Shown: positions 13,722-20,181, numbered from the stretch's first letter. The stretch: DNA of 20,380 nt from Proteobacteria bacterium UBA6156 (GCA_002422365.1 DIUO01000009.1:1-20380), one strand, 5' to 3'. Translations and numbers: made by a program. Notes: generated from the letters alone by a model not told the origin.

Positions 13722-14005
13722 TGCGCCGGGTGGTGTGGTGGCTGCTGCGGGGTTACCAGCTGACCCTGAGCGCCCTGGTGGGCCGCCACTGCCGCTTTGA
13801 GCCCACATGCAGCCACTATGCCCAGGAAGCCGTGATGCGCCACGGTGTGCTGCGCGGCGGCTGGTTGGCCCTTAAGCGGATTGCCCGCTGCGGGCCGTTG
13901 GGTGGGCATGGGTATGACCCCGTGCCTCCTGCATCCTCTCAAAGAGCGGAACAAAGCGGGCGCAGCGGGCGTTGCAGTTGCCATGGACATGAAGGACATA
14001 AATAA
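13721..14005 (+). CDS. yidD: YidD, membrane protein insertion efficiency factor
   Basis: YidD is a small membrane-associated protein that assists YidC-dependent insertion. Its 94 residues have the DUF37 signature: LLRGYQLTLSALVG, then HCRFEPTCSHYA, then HGVLRGGWLALKRIARCGPLG and GYDPVP. The conserved cysteines are present. The tail after PVP is Ser/Gly/His-rich and not conserved. The start overlaps the rnpA stop, and the 3' end overlaps the next gene by 23 bases. Confidence 0.95.
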   Translation: MRRVVWWLLRGYQLTLSALVGRHCRFEPTCSHYAQEAVMRHGVLRGGWLALKRIARCGPLGGHGYDPVPPASSQRAEQSGRSGRCSCHGHEGHK

Positions 14006-14549
14006 CACCCAAGTGTTGCTGGGCGGCTTGGCCGCCCTGATGGCGGCGCACATAGCCTTGCTGCTGCTGATGAATGTGTCTGTGATGTGTGCGTGCGGGG
14101 AGTTGCGGGTGTGGGCGGCGGCGGGGGAGTCGTCTCGGCAACTTGCGGATTGGTATAGTATTTCTCATGCGCTGCATGGAGTGCTGTTTTATTGGCTGCT
14201 GGTGGGGCTGCGGCCCCAATGGCCTGTGCAAGCCCACCTGCTGGCGGCCACCGCGCTGGAAGTGGCTTGGGAAGTGCTGGAGAATACGCCTTGGGTGATA
14301 CACCGTTACCGCACGGCCACGGCGGCGACGGAGTATAGTGGGGATACGCTGGTGAACTCGGTTGCTGATGTGGGGTTTATGCTGCTGGGGTTTTATGTGG
14401 CCCTGAAATTGCCCTGGAAGCTGGTGTTGGCCTTGCTGGTGGCGGGGGAGCTGGTGGCGCTGTATGTGATAAGGGATAATTTGACGCTTCAGATTGTGAC
14501 GTTTTTATGGCCGATTGATGCGCTGGTTGACTGGCAGAGCCGGGGTTAA
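13983..14549 (+). CDS. DUF2585 (UPF0314) multipass membrane protein
   Basis: From ATG 13983 this is a protein of 188 residues with about five hydrophobic helices. Polar conserved-looking segments lie between them (WYSISHALHGVLFYWLL, EVAWEVLENTPWVIHRYR and YSGDTLVNSVAD). The end RDNLTLQIVTFLWPIDALVDWQ matches my recollection of DUF2585, an alphaproteobacterial family of unknown function. It lies between yidD and yidC, so a role in membrane biogenesis is plausible but unproven. The start is inside yidD and has no clear ribosome binding site; ATG 13989 is an alternative. Confidence 0.8.
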   Translation: MDMKDINNTQVLLGGLAALMAAHIALLLLMNVSVMCACGELRVWAAAGESSRQLADWYSISHALHGVLFYWLLVGLRPQWPVQAHLLAATALEVAWEVLENTPWVIHRYRTATAATEYSGDTLVNSVADVGFMLLGFYVALKLPWKLVLALLVAGELVALYVIRDNLTLQIVTFLWPIDALVDWQSRG

Positions 14550-14587
14550 GGTGATATAAGCGCCTCACTTTAGAGCTGAGGGAGAGA

Positions 14588-16312
14588 ATGGCCATGATGA
14601 ACAAGCGCGACAACGGCATGAACATGCGCATGGTGTGGGCTTTGGTAGTGACCATGGCGGTGCTGCTGCTGAGTGATTGGGTGGCATTGCGGTTTTTTGG
14701 GGTGAACCTGGCAGGGCAGCCCGCCAAGCCTGCCGTGGTGGCCGAAGCTGCCCCGGCCCAAGTGGCAGATGTGGCCGCTGCGGAAGGCTTGCCTGCCGCT
14801 GGCCAGGCTGTGGCCAATGTAGCCACTCCGCCAGCCGTGGCCACGCGCGTGGCGCTGGAAAATGCCCGGGTGGATGCCCGCGTGAATACGCTGGGCGGGC
14901 GGTTGGATATGCTCACGTTAAAAAGTTACAAGGGCGAGATTAGCGACCCCGATGGATTTGTGTTTTTGAAGCCCGGTGGGGCCCATGCGGAATATATTGC
15001 CGCAGGCTGGGCCGGTGCGGGCATTGAAGGCCCTGGTGAAAACGCCGTGTGGACGCTGGACACCGCCAACGCCCAGGCCGGGCAGGTGGCGATGGTGTGG
15101 CAGAATGCGAGCGGGCAGGCTTTCCGGCGAGTGATGGAGTTGAAGCCGGACAGCTATGTGGTGACCGTAACCGAACAGGTGCACAACAGTGCCGAGCTAC
15201 CTGTGAGCCTGACGCCCTTTGTGCAGGTGCACCGTGCCGACGGGTATTGGCCCAACGAGCGCAGCAGCTTTGTGAATTATTTTGGCCCGATGGGCGTGAC
15301 GAGCGATGCCGACAACGCCTTTAAGCTGCACGAAACCGCCTTTGGCGACCTGAAAGACGATGGCAAGAGTGCCCCGATTGAAGGTGTGGGCGGCTGGTGG
15401 GGCATAACCAACCAGTATTTTATGGCGGCTGTGATGCCGGGCACCGTGGATGGGGTGGAAGTGCCGAGCCAGCGGCAATTTCGATACTCGAGTGTAGGCA
15501 CGGCCGCCAGTGCGGGCGGTGTGCAGGATGTTTATACCGCCAGTGTGAGCTGGCCGAACGTGGTGGTGGCGCCCAACCAGACCCGCAGCGTGAGCTATGA
15601 GATGTATGTGGGGCCCAAGCACTACGGCCAGCTGAAAGAAGCTGGCCACACGCTGGAGCAGGCCATTAGCTGGGGGTGGTTTGGCCCGCTGGTGAAAGCC
15701 TTGTATTACGTGATGGCCTGGATACACAGTTACACAGGCGACTGGGCGCTGGCCGTGATTGGGCTGACCTTTTTGCTGAAACTGGTGACCTTTCCGCTGG
15801 CCAACAAAAGCTACCATGCGATGGCGAAAATGCGCCGCCTACAGCCCAAAATGGAAGAGCTGAAAGCCAAGCACAAAGACAACCAGCAAGCGCTGGCGAC
15901 CGAAATGATGGCGATGTATAAGCGCGAAAAAGTGAACCCGATGAGCGGGTGCTGGCCTATGCTGATACAGATTCCGATATTCTTTGCGATGTATAAGGTG
16001 GTGCTGGTGATGTTTGAATTCCGGCATGCGCCGCTGGGGCTTTGGCCGTTTTCCGAATGGATTGTGGACATGAGCGTTTATGACCCGCTGTATGTGCTGC
16101 CGGTGCTGATGGGTGCGAGCATGTGGGTGCAATTTAAGCTGAACCCCGCGCCCGCCGACCCCACACAGGCGATGATGTTTAAGTGGATGCCTGCGTTTAT
16201 GACGGTGATGTTCCTGTGGTTCCCCGCCGGGTTGGTGCTGTATTGGTTGACGAACAATGTACTTTCGGTTGCTCAGCAGTATTATATTATGAAGAAGGAT
16301 AAGGCTATATAA
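14588..16312 (+). CDS. yidC: YidC membrane protein insertase
   Basis: YidC inserts and folds inner-membrane proteins, alone or with SecYEG. The 574 residues fit the Gram-negative form. They comprise an N-terminal helix (about 14-37), an Ala/Val-rich linker, and a large periplasmic domain (about 80-345, including FVNYFGPMGV and VGPKHYGQL). The Oxa1-type core follows: SWGWFGPLVKALYYVMAW, then FPLANKSYHAMAKMRRLQPK, then NPMSGCWPMLIQIPIFFAMY, ending VLYWLTNNVLSVAQQYYI. GAGGGAGAG precedes the ATG cluster at 14588-14597; the exact start among these is uncertain. An intrinsic terminator ends the operon. Confidence 0.97.
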   Translation: MAMMNKRDNGMNMRMVWALVVTMAVLLLSDWVALRFFGVNLAGQPAKPAVVAEAAPAQVADVAAAEGLPAAGQAVANVATPPAVATRVALENARVDARVNTLGGRLDMLTLKSYKGEISDPDGFVFLKPGGAHAEYIAAGWAGAGIEGPGENAVWTLDTANAQAGQVAMVWQNASGQAFRRVMELKPDSYVVTVTEQVHNSAELPVSLTPFVQVHRADGYWPNERSSFVNYFGPMGVTSDADNAFKLHETAFGDLKDDGKSAPIEGVGGWWGITNQYFMAAVMPGTVDGVEVPSQRQFRYSSVGTAASAGGVQDVYTASVSWPNVVVAPNQTRSVSYEMYVGPKHYGQLKEAGHTLEQAISWGWFGPLVKALYYVMAWIHSYTGDWALAVIGLTFLLKLVTFPLANKSYHAMAKMRRLQPKMEELKAKHKDNQQALATEMMAMYKREKVNPMSGCWPMLIQIPIFFAMYKVVLVMFEFRHAPLGLWPFSEWIVDMSVYDPLYVLPVLMGASMWVQFKLNPAPADPTQAMMFKWMPAFMTVMFLWFPAGLVLYWLTNNVLSVAQQYYIMKKDKAI

Positions 16313-16361
16313 CGTTCGTAGCGAGGTGTCTCTACTTTGGCGCTGAGTGCTTAACATAGCG

Positions 16362-16400
16362 AAAGCCCGGGCACGTTTAAATGTGGCCGGGCTTTTGCTT
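16362..16400 (+). terminator. Terminator of the yidC operon
   Basis: AAAGCCCGG pairs with CCGGGCTTT (16387-16395). An inner stem (CACGTTT with AAATGTG, one G-T wobble pair) extends the hairpin, and a broken T-run follows. Confidence 0.8.
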
Positions 16401-16416
16401 TCACTGAATAGTACAC

Positions 16417-16845
16417 TCAGTTTCTGAGTTTCTGGAGAGCCTTGAGGGGACCTTGCTGGTAGCGCTTGAGGAAGGCCTTGTTGTCCAGCCTGCTGGCGCG
16501 CCAGTTGCGGTAGGCCTTCTGGAGGGACTTCCAGAACTTCAGCTCTTGGTGTGCTTCTCCCAGCACGTGTTCTAGATAGGAGATCCCGGCGCCGTAAGTC
16601 ATCACCTGAATACTCTCGCGGAACGGGTTGCGCCTTTCTTTATCGATGCGGAAGGGAATGTCTTCGCGGTAGGGCGCCATTGAGCTGAGCTTGATGGCGC
16701 GGAAGGTGCGGTTCGTGGTGTTTACTGCCTCGATGATGAAGGCCGAGTTGGCTTTGCCATCGTTTGCCGTGAAGAAACCTCCGACATGGATGTTATATTC
16801 CGGCAGATTGTTGGGCGGTACGAGATTGGTGAGGTCGTTGGGCAT
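16417..16845 (-). CDS. Unknown basic protein
   Basis: I do not recognise this 142-residue protein. The N-terminal two thirds look like a beta-rich globular domain (YNIHVGGFFTANDG, AFIIEAVNTTNRTFRAIKL, and PFRESIQVMTYGAG). The last 45 residues form a strongly basic helix (FWKSLQKAYRNWRASR, then a KRYQQ segment and KALQKLRN). It has no signal peptide or membrane segment. ATG 16845 has a modest AAGGC ribosome binding site. It diverges from the TetR-type regulator at 16998, so it is a natural candidate target for that regulator. Confidence 0.7.
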   Translation of the reverse strand: MPNDLTNLVPPNNLPEYNIHVGGFFTANDGKANSAFIIEAVNTTNRTFRAIKLSSMAPYREDIPFRIDKERRNPFRESIQVMTYGAGISYLEHVLGEAHQELKFWKSLQKAYRNWRASRLDNKAFLKRYQQGPLKALQKLRN

Positions 16846-16890
16846 GGTCTTGCCTTTTCGTTAGAGTAACAGGAGATGCGGCATAAATTC

Positions 16891-16905
16891 CAATTGATTT
16901 AATTG
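16891..16905. promoter_or_regulatory. Inverted repeat CAATT-N5-AATTG
   Basis: Short AT-rich palindrome in the divergent region, 46 bases upstream of the start codon at 16845. It may be part of a promoter or a second operator; support is weak. Confidence 0.3.
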
Positions 16906-16953
16906 CATACGATTAGAGTGAGGTCAAGGCAGTTGCGGAGTGCGGTGATTTGA

Positions 16954-16971
16954 GGTAAGCAGGTGTTTACC
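16954..16971. promoter_or_regulatory. Candidate TetR-family operator
   Basis: An 18-base near-perfect palindrome, GGTAAGCA-GG-TGTTTACC, with a single mismatch between arms. It lies 26 bases before the tetR start in the divergent intergenic region. Its size and symmetry are typical of TetR-dimer sites, so autoregulation and control of the 16417-16845 gene are likely. Confidence 0.6.
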
Positions 16972-16997
16972 AAAAAGATAGCAAGGATTACCCATTT

Positions 16998-17630
16998 ATG
17001 AGCCGTTCGACTTCGGATTTGACCGCCGGGCAGTTACGCATTTTGAAGGCGGTGGCGACACTGCTGGAAAACCCATCTAACAAATTGACGGTGCAGCGGA
17101 TTGCGACGGAGATCCATGTGACCGACGGGGCGATTTACCGGCACTATAAGAGCAAAGACGAGATTTTTGAGGCGATTGCAGGCTATATGGAAAGCAACCT
17201 GCTGGGGCCGCTGAACGCCGCCCCCAAGCAGACCGAGCACACCCCCAAGCGGTTGGAGCTGGTGTTTGAACAGCATATGGCGTTTTTGGAGGGTCACCCC
17301 GGGTTGGCGCGGCTGATGCTGGGCGGTGGCAGCACCGAAAGTGAGCCGCTGGCCGAGCGCTTGAAGCTGCTGAATGCCAAAGTGCGCGCGCAACTGGTGC
17401 AGCTGATGAAATTTGGTGAGGCCCAGGGCGTGATGGAGCGCGGTGTGACCCCGGAGCAGGCCACCGAGATGCTGTTTGGCCTGCTGGTGGGCACGGCGGT
17501 TTGCTATAGCTTTGGGTTGCCGCAGATTTCGGCGTCTCAGAAGTGGAAGCTTTTTGCTGTGGCGTGTTTGAAGGGTGGTTTGGAGGCGACGCAAAGCCCC
17601 AGCGTGGCTAGCCCGGCGGTATATGGGTGA
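16998..17630 (+). CDS. TetR-family regulator, SlmA-like
   Basis: The 210 residues have an N-terminal helix-turn-helix (ILKAVATLLENPSNKLTVQRIATEIHVTDGAIYRHYKSKDEIF, about residues 14-56). The C-terminal helical domain includes GHPGLARLMLGGGSTESEPLAERLKLL, resembling the GNPGLTRIL region of SlmA, the nucleoid-occlusion factor that blocks FtsZ assembly over DNA. SlmA identity is a guess from this resemblance; an ordinary TetR repressor is equally possible. The last 15 residues are Ala/Ser/Pro-rich. ATG 16998 is preceded by AAGGAT. Its stop is followed directly by an octamer tandem array and then the four-helix-bundle gene. Confidence 0.85.
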   Translation: MSRSTSDLTAGQLRILKAVATLLENPSNKLTVQRIATEIHVTDGAIYRHYKSKDEIFEAIAGYMESNLLGPLNAAPKQTEHTPKRLELVFEQHMAFLEGHPGLARLMLGGGSTESEPLAERLKLLNAKVRAQLVQLMKFGEAQGVMERGVTPEQATEMLFGLLVGTAVCYSFGLPQISASQKWKLFAVACLKGGLEATQSPSVASPAVYG

Positions 17631-17632
17631 TC

Positions 17633-17674
17633 GGGTTAACGGGTTCAGTCGGGTTAACGGATTAACGGGATTGG
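17633..17674. repeat. Octamer mini-array between tetR and the four-helix-bundle gene
   Basis: Units GGGTTAAC, GGGTTCAG, a TC spacer, GGGTTAAC, GGATTAAC and GGGATTGG. The array starts two bases after the tetR stop and fills the gap up to the next start codon. Confidence 0.75.
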
Positions 17675-17677
17675 ACT

Positions 17678-18049
17678 ATGGCATTTTTGAAGTATGAAAA
17701 CCTGGATGCTTATAAACTAGCTTATGAGCTTGCTTTGGATATTCATAAATTGTCGTTAGGGTTCCCAAAATATGAACAATTTGGCGGTATTGCTGACCAA
17801 CTAAGACGAGCCAGTAAAAGTGTTTGTGCCAATATGGCTGAGGGAATGAGTAAAACGGGGAGTTCGGTTGAGGAAAACCGTTTTTTGCGAATTGCACGAG
17901 GCAGCGCCGAAGAATGCAGAGTGTGGTTACAGTTTTGCAAAGATTTAAATTATATTGACCAGGAAAAGGCTGAAAAATGGCGTAACGACTATGTGCGAAT
18001 GAGCCAGATGTTATTGGGATTGATTGAAAAGAGGAATAAGGCGGCATGA
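17678..18049 (+). CDS. Four-helix-bundle protein (23S rRNA intervening-sequence type)
   Basis: The 123 residues match the S23/TIGR02436 family. The N-terminus is FLKYENLDAYKLAYELALDI, followed by FGGIADQLRRASKSVCANMAEG, then ENRFLRIARGSAEECRVWL, with a final helix. Family members were first noted inside 23S rRNA intervening sequences, but many, like this one, are free-standing. A nucleic-acid or protein scaffold role is proposed for the family; the function is not established. The gene is distinctly AT-richer than its neighbours, suggesting acquisition. Its stop overlaps the start of the tlpA-like gene (ATGA), so the two are translationally coupled. Confidence 0.9.
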   Translation: MAFLKYENLDAYKLAYELALDIHKLSLGFPKYEQFGGIADQLRRASKSVCANMAEGMSKTGSSVEENRFLRIARGSAEECRVWLQFCKDLNYIDQEKAEKWRNDYVRMSQMLLGLIEKRNKAA

Positions 18050-18546
18050 GATTTTTGGGGTTTATTCTGGTTGTGCTGCTGGCGGGGTGCGGGGAGGGAG
18101 ATAAGCCCAGCGCGGTGGCGCGGGGGTATGAGGCGTGGATTGGGCGCGATGTGAGCGGGCTGGTGGTGCGGACGCTGGATGGGGAAACCCAGCCACTGCG
18201 GGATGTGGTGGTGGATGGCAAGCCCGTGGTGCTGAACGTGTGGGCCACCTGGTGCCCGCCGTGCCTGAGGGAAATGCCGACGCTGGACGCGCTGGGCAAG
18301 CAAGGGAACTATACGGTCGTGGCGATTGCGACGGATGCGGAGGCTGAGACGGTGAAAGAATTTCTCAAGCGGCAGGAGTGGGGGGCGGGGGTGCGCATAT
18401 GGTTTGATGCCCACGGTGCAACGACCCGCGAGGCGCTGGGGGCGGGGGCGATACCGGTGACCTATGTGCTGGATAAGGACTTGAAAGTGGTGGATGTTCA
18501 GGCGGGGGCGCATGATTGGGTGGCGAAGTTAGGGATTAGGGATTAG
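18046..18546 (+). CDS. TlpA-like thioredoxin-fold lipoprotein
   Basis: The 166 residues begin with a lipoprotein signal peptide and lipobox LLAGC (Cys15 lipidated). A thioredoxin fold follows, with active site WCPPC (Cys70, Cys73) in VVLNVWATWCPPCLREMP and the cis-proline loop at AIPVTYVLD (Pro137). Such proteins are periplasmic disulfide reductases, often serving cytochrome c maturation or copper-site assembly. This copy has no ccm neighbours, so its substrate is open; the window's cytochrome c is 5 kb away. The C-terminal KLGIRD and the stop codon lie within a heptamer array. A strong terminator follows. Confidence 0.9.
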   Translation: MRFLGFILVVLLAGCGEGDKPSAVARGYEAWIGRDVSGLVVRTLDGETQPLRDVVVDGKPVVLNVWATWCPPCLREMPTLDALGKQGNYTVVAIATDAEAETVKEFLKRQEWGAGVRIWFDAHGATTREALGAGAIPVTYVLDKDLKVVDVQAGAHDWVAKLGIRD

Positions 18547-18561
18547 GTGTTGGGGATTAGG
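18527..18561. repeat. Heptamer mini-array at the tlpA-like 3' end
   Basis: Five adjacent units: AGTTAGG, GATTAGG, GATTAGG, TGTTGGG, GATTAGG. The last four give A-A-B-A. It supplies the gene's last codons and stop (18544-18546). The unit is almost the same as that in recG, 18 kb away. Confidence 0.85.
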
Positions 18562-18566
18562 ATGTG

Positions 18567-18600
18567 CGAAAGGCCCGGGGTTAACCGGGCCTTTCGTTCT
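18567..18600 (+). terminator. Intrinsic terminator after the tlpA-like gene
   Basis: Twelve-pair perfect stem (CGAAAGGCCCGG with its complement), a six-base loop, and TTCTT. It also faces the minus-strand gene ending at 18624 and may serve both. Confidence 0.85.
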
Positions 18601-18623
18601 TGAGGGCGACGCCCGCGTCAGCG

Positions 18624-19115
18624 TCAGCTGAGCGGCGGGGCGATGTCGAGGGCGGTCTGGCCTTCCGTGCCGCCACCGGGGGCGAGCGCCGCGATGGCTT
18701 CCTTCGGGCCGCCAGCGGTGCCGGCGTCGCCGATGTCCGGCAGCGGGATCGAGGCGCCCGCGAGCTTGACGGTGGAGTCGACCTGGCCGAGAGCCATGTC
18801 CGTCGGAACGGCCATGAAGGGCGCGATGGCGCCGTCGGTGGAGACGTCGACGACGATCATGTCGTGCGGCCCGCGCGGATCCTGGATCACGGCGATCAGC
18901 ATGCCGGACGGATTCTCGGAGCGCTGTTCGGCCGCGGTCGGCGCGACGATGTTCTTCGACAGGATCACTTCGGCGCCGGTGAGCGGGCCGTTCTGGTCGG
19001 CGACGGTCTTGAAGGCCGACGAACCGACGCAGTCGGAGGCGGCGAAAGCGACCGGGGCGGCCAGCATCGTGATGCTGGCGGCGATGCCGATCAAGAGGGA
19101 CTTGAGAATGCGCAT
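18624..19115 (-). CDS. Secreted protein of unknown function
   Basis: The 163 residues from ATG 19115 start with a clear Sec signal peptide (MRILKSLLIGIAASITMLAA, then a PVAFAASD cleavage region). The mature domain of about 135 residues is Ala/Gly/Pro/Asp-rich, with one cysteine near its start. I recognise no family. ATG 19115 is preferred to 19130 because GAGGA lies about nine bases upstream of it. Codon use differs from the host genes: GTC, CTC, GGC and ATC dominate, as in a different GC-rich donor. Upstream lie a sigma-70-like pair (19224-19252) and an imperfect EcfG-like pair (19173-19196). Confidence 0.75.
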   Translation of the reverse strand: MRILKSLLIGIAASITMLAAPVAFAASDCVGSSAFKTVADQNGPLTGAEVILSKNIVAPTAAEQRSENPSGMLIAVIQDPRGPHDMIVVDVSTDGAIAPFMAVPTDMALGQVDSTVKLAGASIPLPDIGDAGTAGGPKEAIAALAPGGGTEGQTALDIAPPLS

Positions 19116-19172
19116 GCTCGTTTTCCTCATTTCTGGAGGTTGAGTTGTGTCGCGGCAGGGCCAGCGAGGGGA

Positions 19173-19196
19173 AACGGCGATGTGGTGGCCGGTTCC
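19173..19196 (-). promoter_or_regulatory. Weak EcfG-like site
   Basis: On the minus strand, GGAAC and CGTT are 15 bases apart, one short of the usual spacing. It lies 58 bases before ATG 19115. Listed because two better sites of this type are in the window. Confidence 0.25.
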
Positions 19197-19223
19197 TGTT
19201 GCTGGTCCAGCCGTAACTCTTTG

Positions 19224-19252
19224 AGCTTATGGGGGAGCGAAGCGGCTGGCAA
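19224..19252 (-). promoter_or_regulatory. Possible sigma-70 promoter for the secreted protein gene
   Basis: On the minus strand, TTGCCA (19252-19247), a 17-base spacer and TAAGCT (19229-19224). The -35 is good and the -10 is poor. Confidence 0.3.
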
Positions 19253-19302
19253 GCGTTTTTTTGGATATGATTTAAAATTGTGCACATTGTGGGGTTTTGG
19301 GA

Positions 19303-19388
19303 CTGTGCTTGTATATTCGAGATCCCGGGTCGGGGCAGTGTTACCAAAAATGGGATTTTTGGACACTGCCACCGCCCGGGAAACGGTG
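19303..19388. repeat. Large stem-loop element B
   Basis: Shares both ends with element A (6866-6952). The core 19324-19380 is a long cruciform-like hairpin. CCCGGG pairs with CCCGGG, then CGG with CCG, then GGCAGTGT with ACACTGCC, then CCAAAAAT with ATTTTTGG, around a GGG loop. It lies nine bases downstream of the stop of the minus-strand gene 19398-19733, so it may act as its transcript 3' end. Confidence 0.75.
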
Positions 19389-19397
19389 CTAGAAGGA

Positions 19398-19733
19398 TTA
19401 GTTGGTAGCCTGGCGGGCTTGTTGGGCGGCTTCCTTCCGGTGGCCTTTGCGGGCGGTGCCGTGGGGGGCGGTGGGGCCGCCTGAGCCGTTGGGGCTGCGG
19501 CCCTGCTTGCGCTGCTGCTTGTTGGCCGAGGCGATGATGGTGCTGTTTTGGGCTTCTACCTCGGACTCGGACTTGCGGCCGGAGCGGCTGGTGAATTTGC
19601 CGGGGGTGGCGCCCGCGCTGCCTGCGCCCAAGCCACCGCCCAAGCCGACGGAGGCGCCTTCGGTTTTGCCGGGGCCGCGTTCGGTTTGGTCTTCCTCGAA
19701 TGGGCGGGGGCTGCGTTGGGTGTCGGTGGTCAT
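19398..19733 (-). CDS. Small disordered Gly/Ser/Lys-rich protein, probable general stress response gene
   Basis: The 111 residues show no hydrophobic segment. The N-terminus has EEDQTERGPGKTEG, the centre is Gly/Ala-rich (VGLGGGLGAGSAGATPGK), and the C-terminus is basic and Gln-rich (KGHRKEAAQQARQATN). I recognise no family; it looks intrinsically disordered. ATG 19733 is chosen because AGGAGGAA lies just upstream. A GGAAC-N16-CATT promoter (19763-19787) is one base from the EcfG consensus. The locus parallels 7150-7482 in length, promoter type, ribosome binding site, a QTERG motif and the downstream stem-loop element. Confidence 0.7.
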   Translation of the reverse strand: MTTDTQRSPRPFEEDQTERGPGKTEGASVGLGGGLGAGSAGATPGKFTSRSGRKSESEVEAQNSTIIASANKQQRKQGRSPNGSGGPTAPHGTARKGHRKEAAQQARQATN

Positions 19734-19762
19734 GTGGGTTCCTCCTGTTTGGTTATAAGGAG

Positions 19763-19787
19763 AATGGTTTGGGGGGTGGGGGGTTCC
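19763..19787 (-). promoter_or_regulatory. EcfG-like (general stress) promoter
   Basis: On the minus strand, GGAAC (19787-19783) and CATT (19766-19763) are 16 bases apart. The spacing is exact, with one mismatch in the -10 (consensus cGTT). It lies 30 bases before ATG 19733. Confidence 0.5.
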
Positions 19788-19796
19788 GAAATGCAC

Positions 19797-19817
19797 AAAA
19801 CCCCCCTGGTAGGGGGG
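19797..19817 (-). terminator. Terminator of the 55-residue gene
   Basis: On the minus strand, CCCCCC and GGGGGG enclose a TACCA loop and run into TTTT. It insulates the 19905-20072 gene from the stress gene downstream. Confidence 0.75.
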
Positions 19818-19904
19818 CCTTGCGGAGCGGGTTGGTGTGGGTTGGAACCAGGCTGGTGCTCTGTCAGCTGGTTCGGTGGAGGCGCGTTCGCCGGCCTGGA
19901 TCTC

Positions 19905-20072
19905 CTACGCGCGGATCGGCTCGCGGCCGACGTCGTAGGCCGAGCCGCGGATCGCCGCGTGGGCGTTGCCGCCGCCGCCGCGGGCGCCGCGGATCGCCGC
20001 GTGCGCGCCGCTGGTCGAATTGGTGAAGTTCGACATGGTGAAGGGGAAGGCGATCGTACTGAGACGGGACAT
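19905..20072 (-). CDS. 55-residue protein with a duplicated HAAIRG motif
   Basis: The protein starts MSRLSTIAFPFTMSNFTNST, then has two copies of AHAAIRG separated by a Gly/Arg-rich spacer, and ends YDVGREPIRA. The copies reflect an 18-base exact DNA repeat (19944-19961 and 19986-20003). ATG 20072 has AAAGGAGAG upstream. A good sigma-70 promoter (20182-20210) gives a leader of about 100 bases, and a terminator follows at 19797-19817. C-ending, very GC-rich codons set it apart from host genes, as for 18624-19115. No family is recognised; a small secreted or disordered protein is possible, but nothing proves it. Confidence 0.65.
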   Translation of the reverse strand: MSRLSTIAFPFTMSNFTNSTSGAHAAIRGARGGGGNAHAAIRGSAYDVGREPIRA

Positions 20073-20167
20073 GGCAGCTCTCCTTTTGTTCTGCCGATGA
20101 GGGGTCCGAGTCGCCTCGTGGGAAATGGGGGAAGATTGTGCGCCCCCTGTGTTTTCACCCAGCGAAG

Positions 20168-20181
20168 CCTCGGTACTGAGG
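20168..20181. promoter_or_regulatory. Palindrome at the predicted transcript start of the 55-residue gene
   Basis: CCTCGGTACTGAGG is a 14-base palindrome with one mismatched pair (which would be G-U in RNA), immediately downstream of the -10 hexamer. It may be an operator or a 5' stem. Confidence 0.4.
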
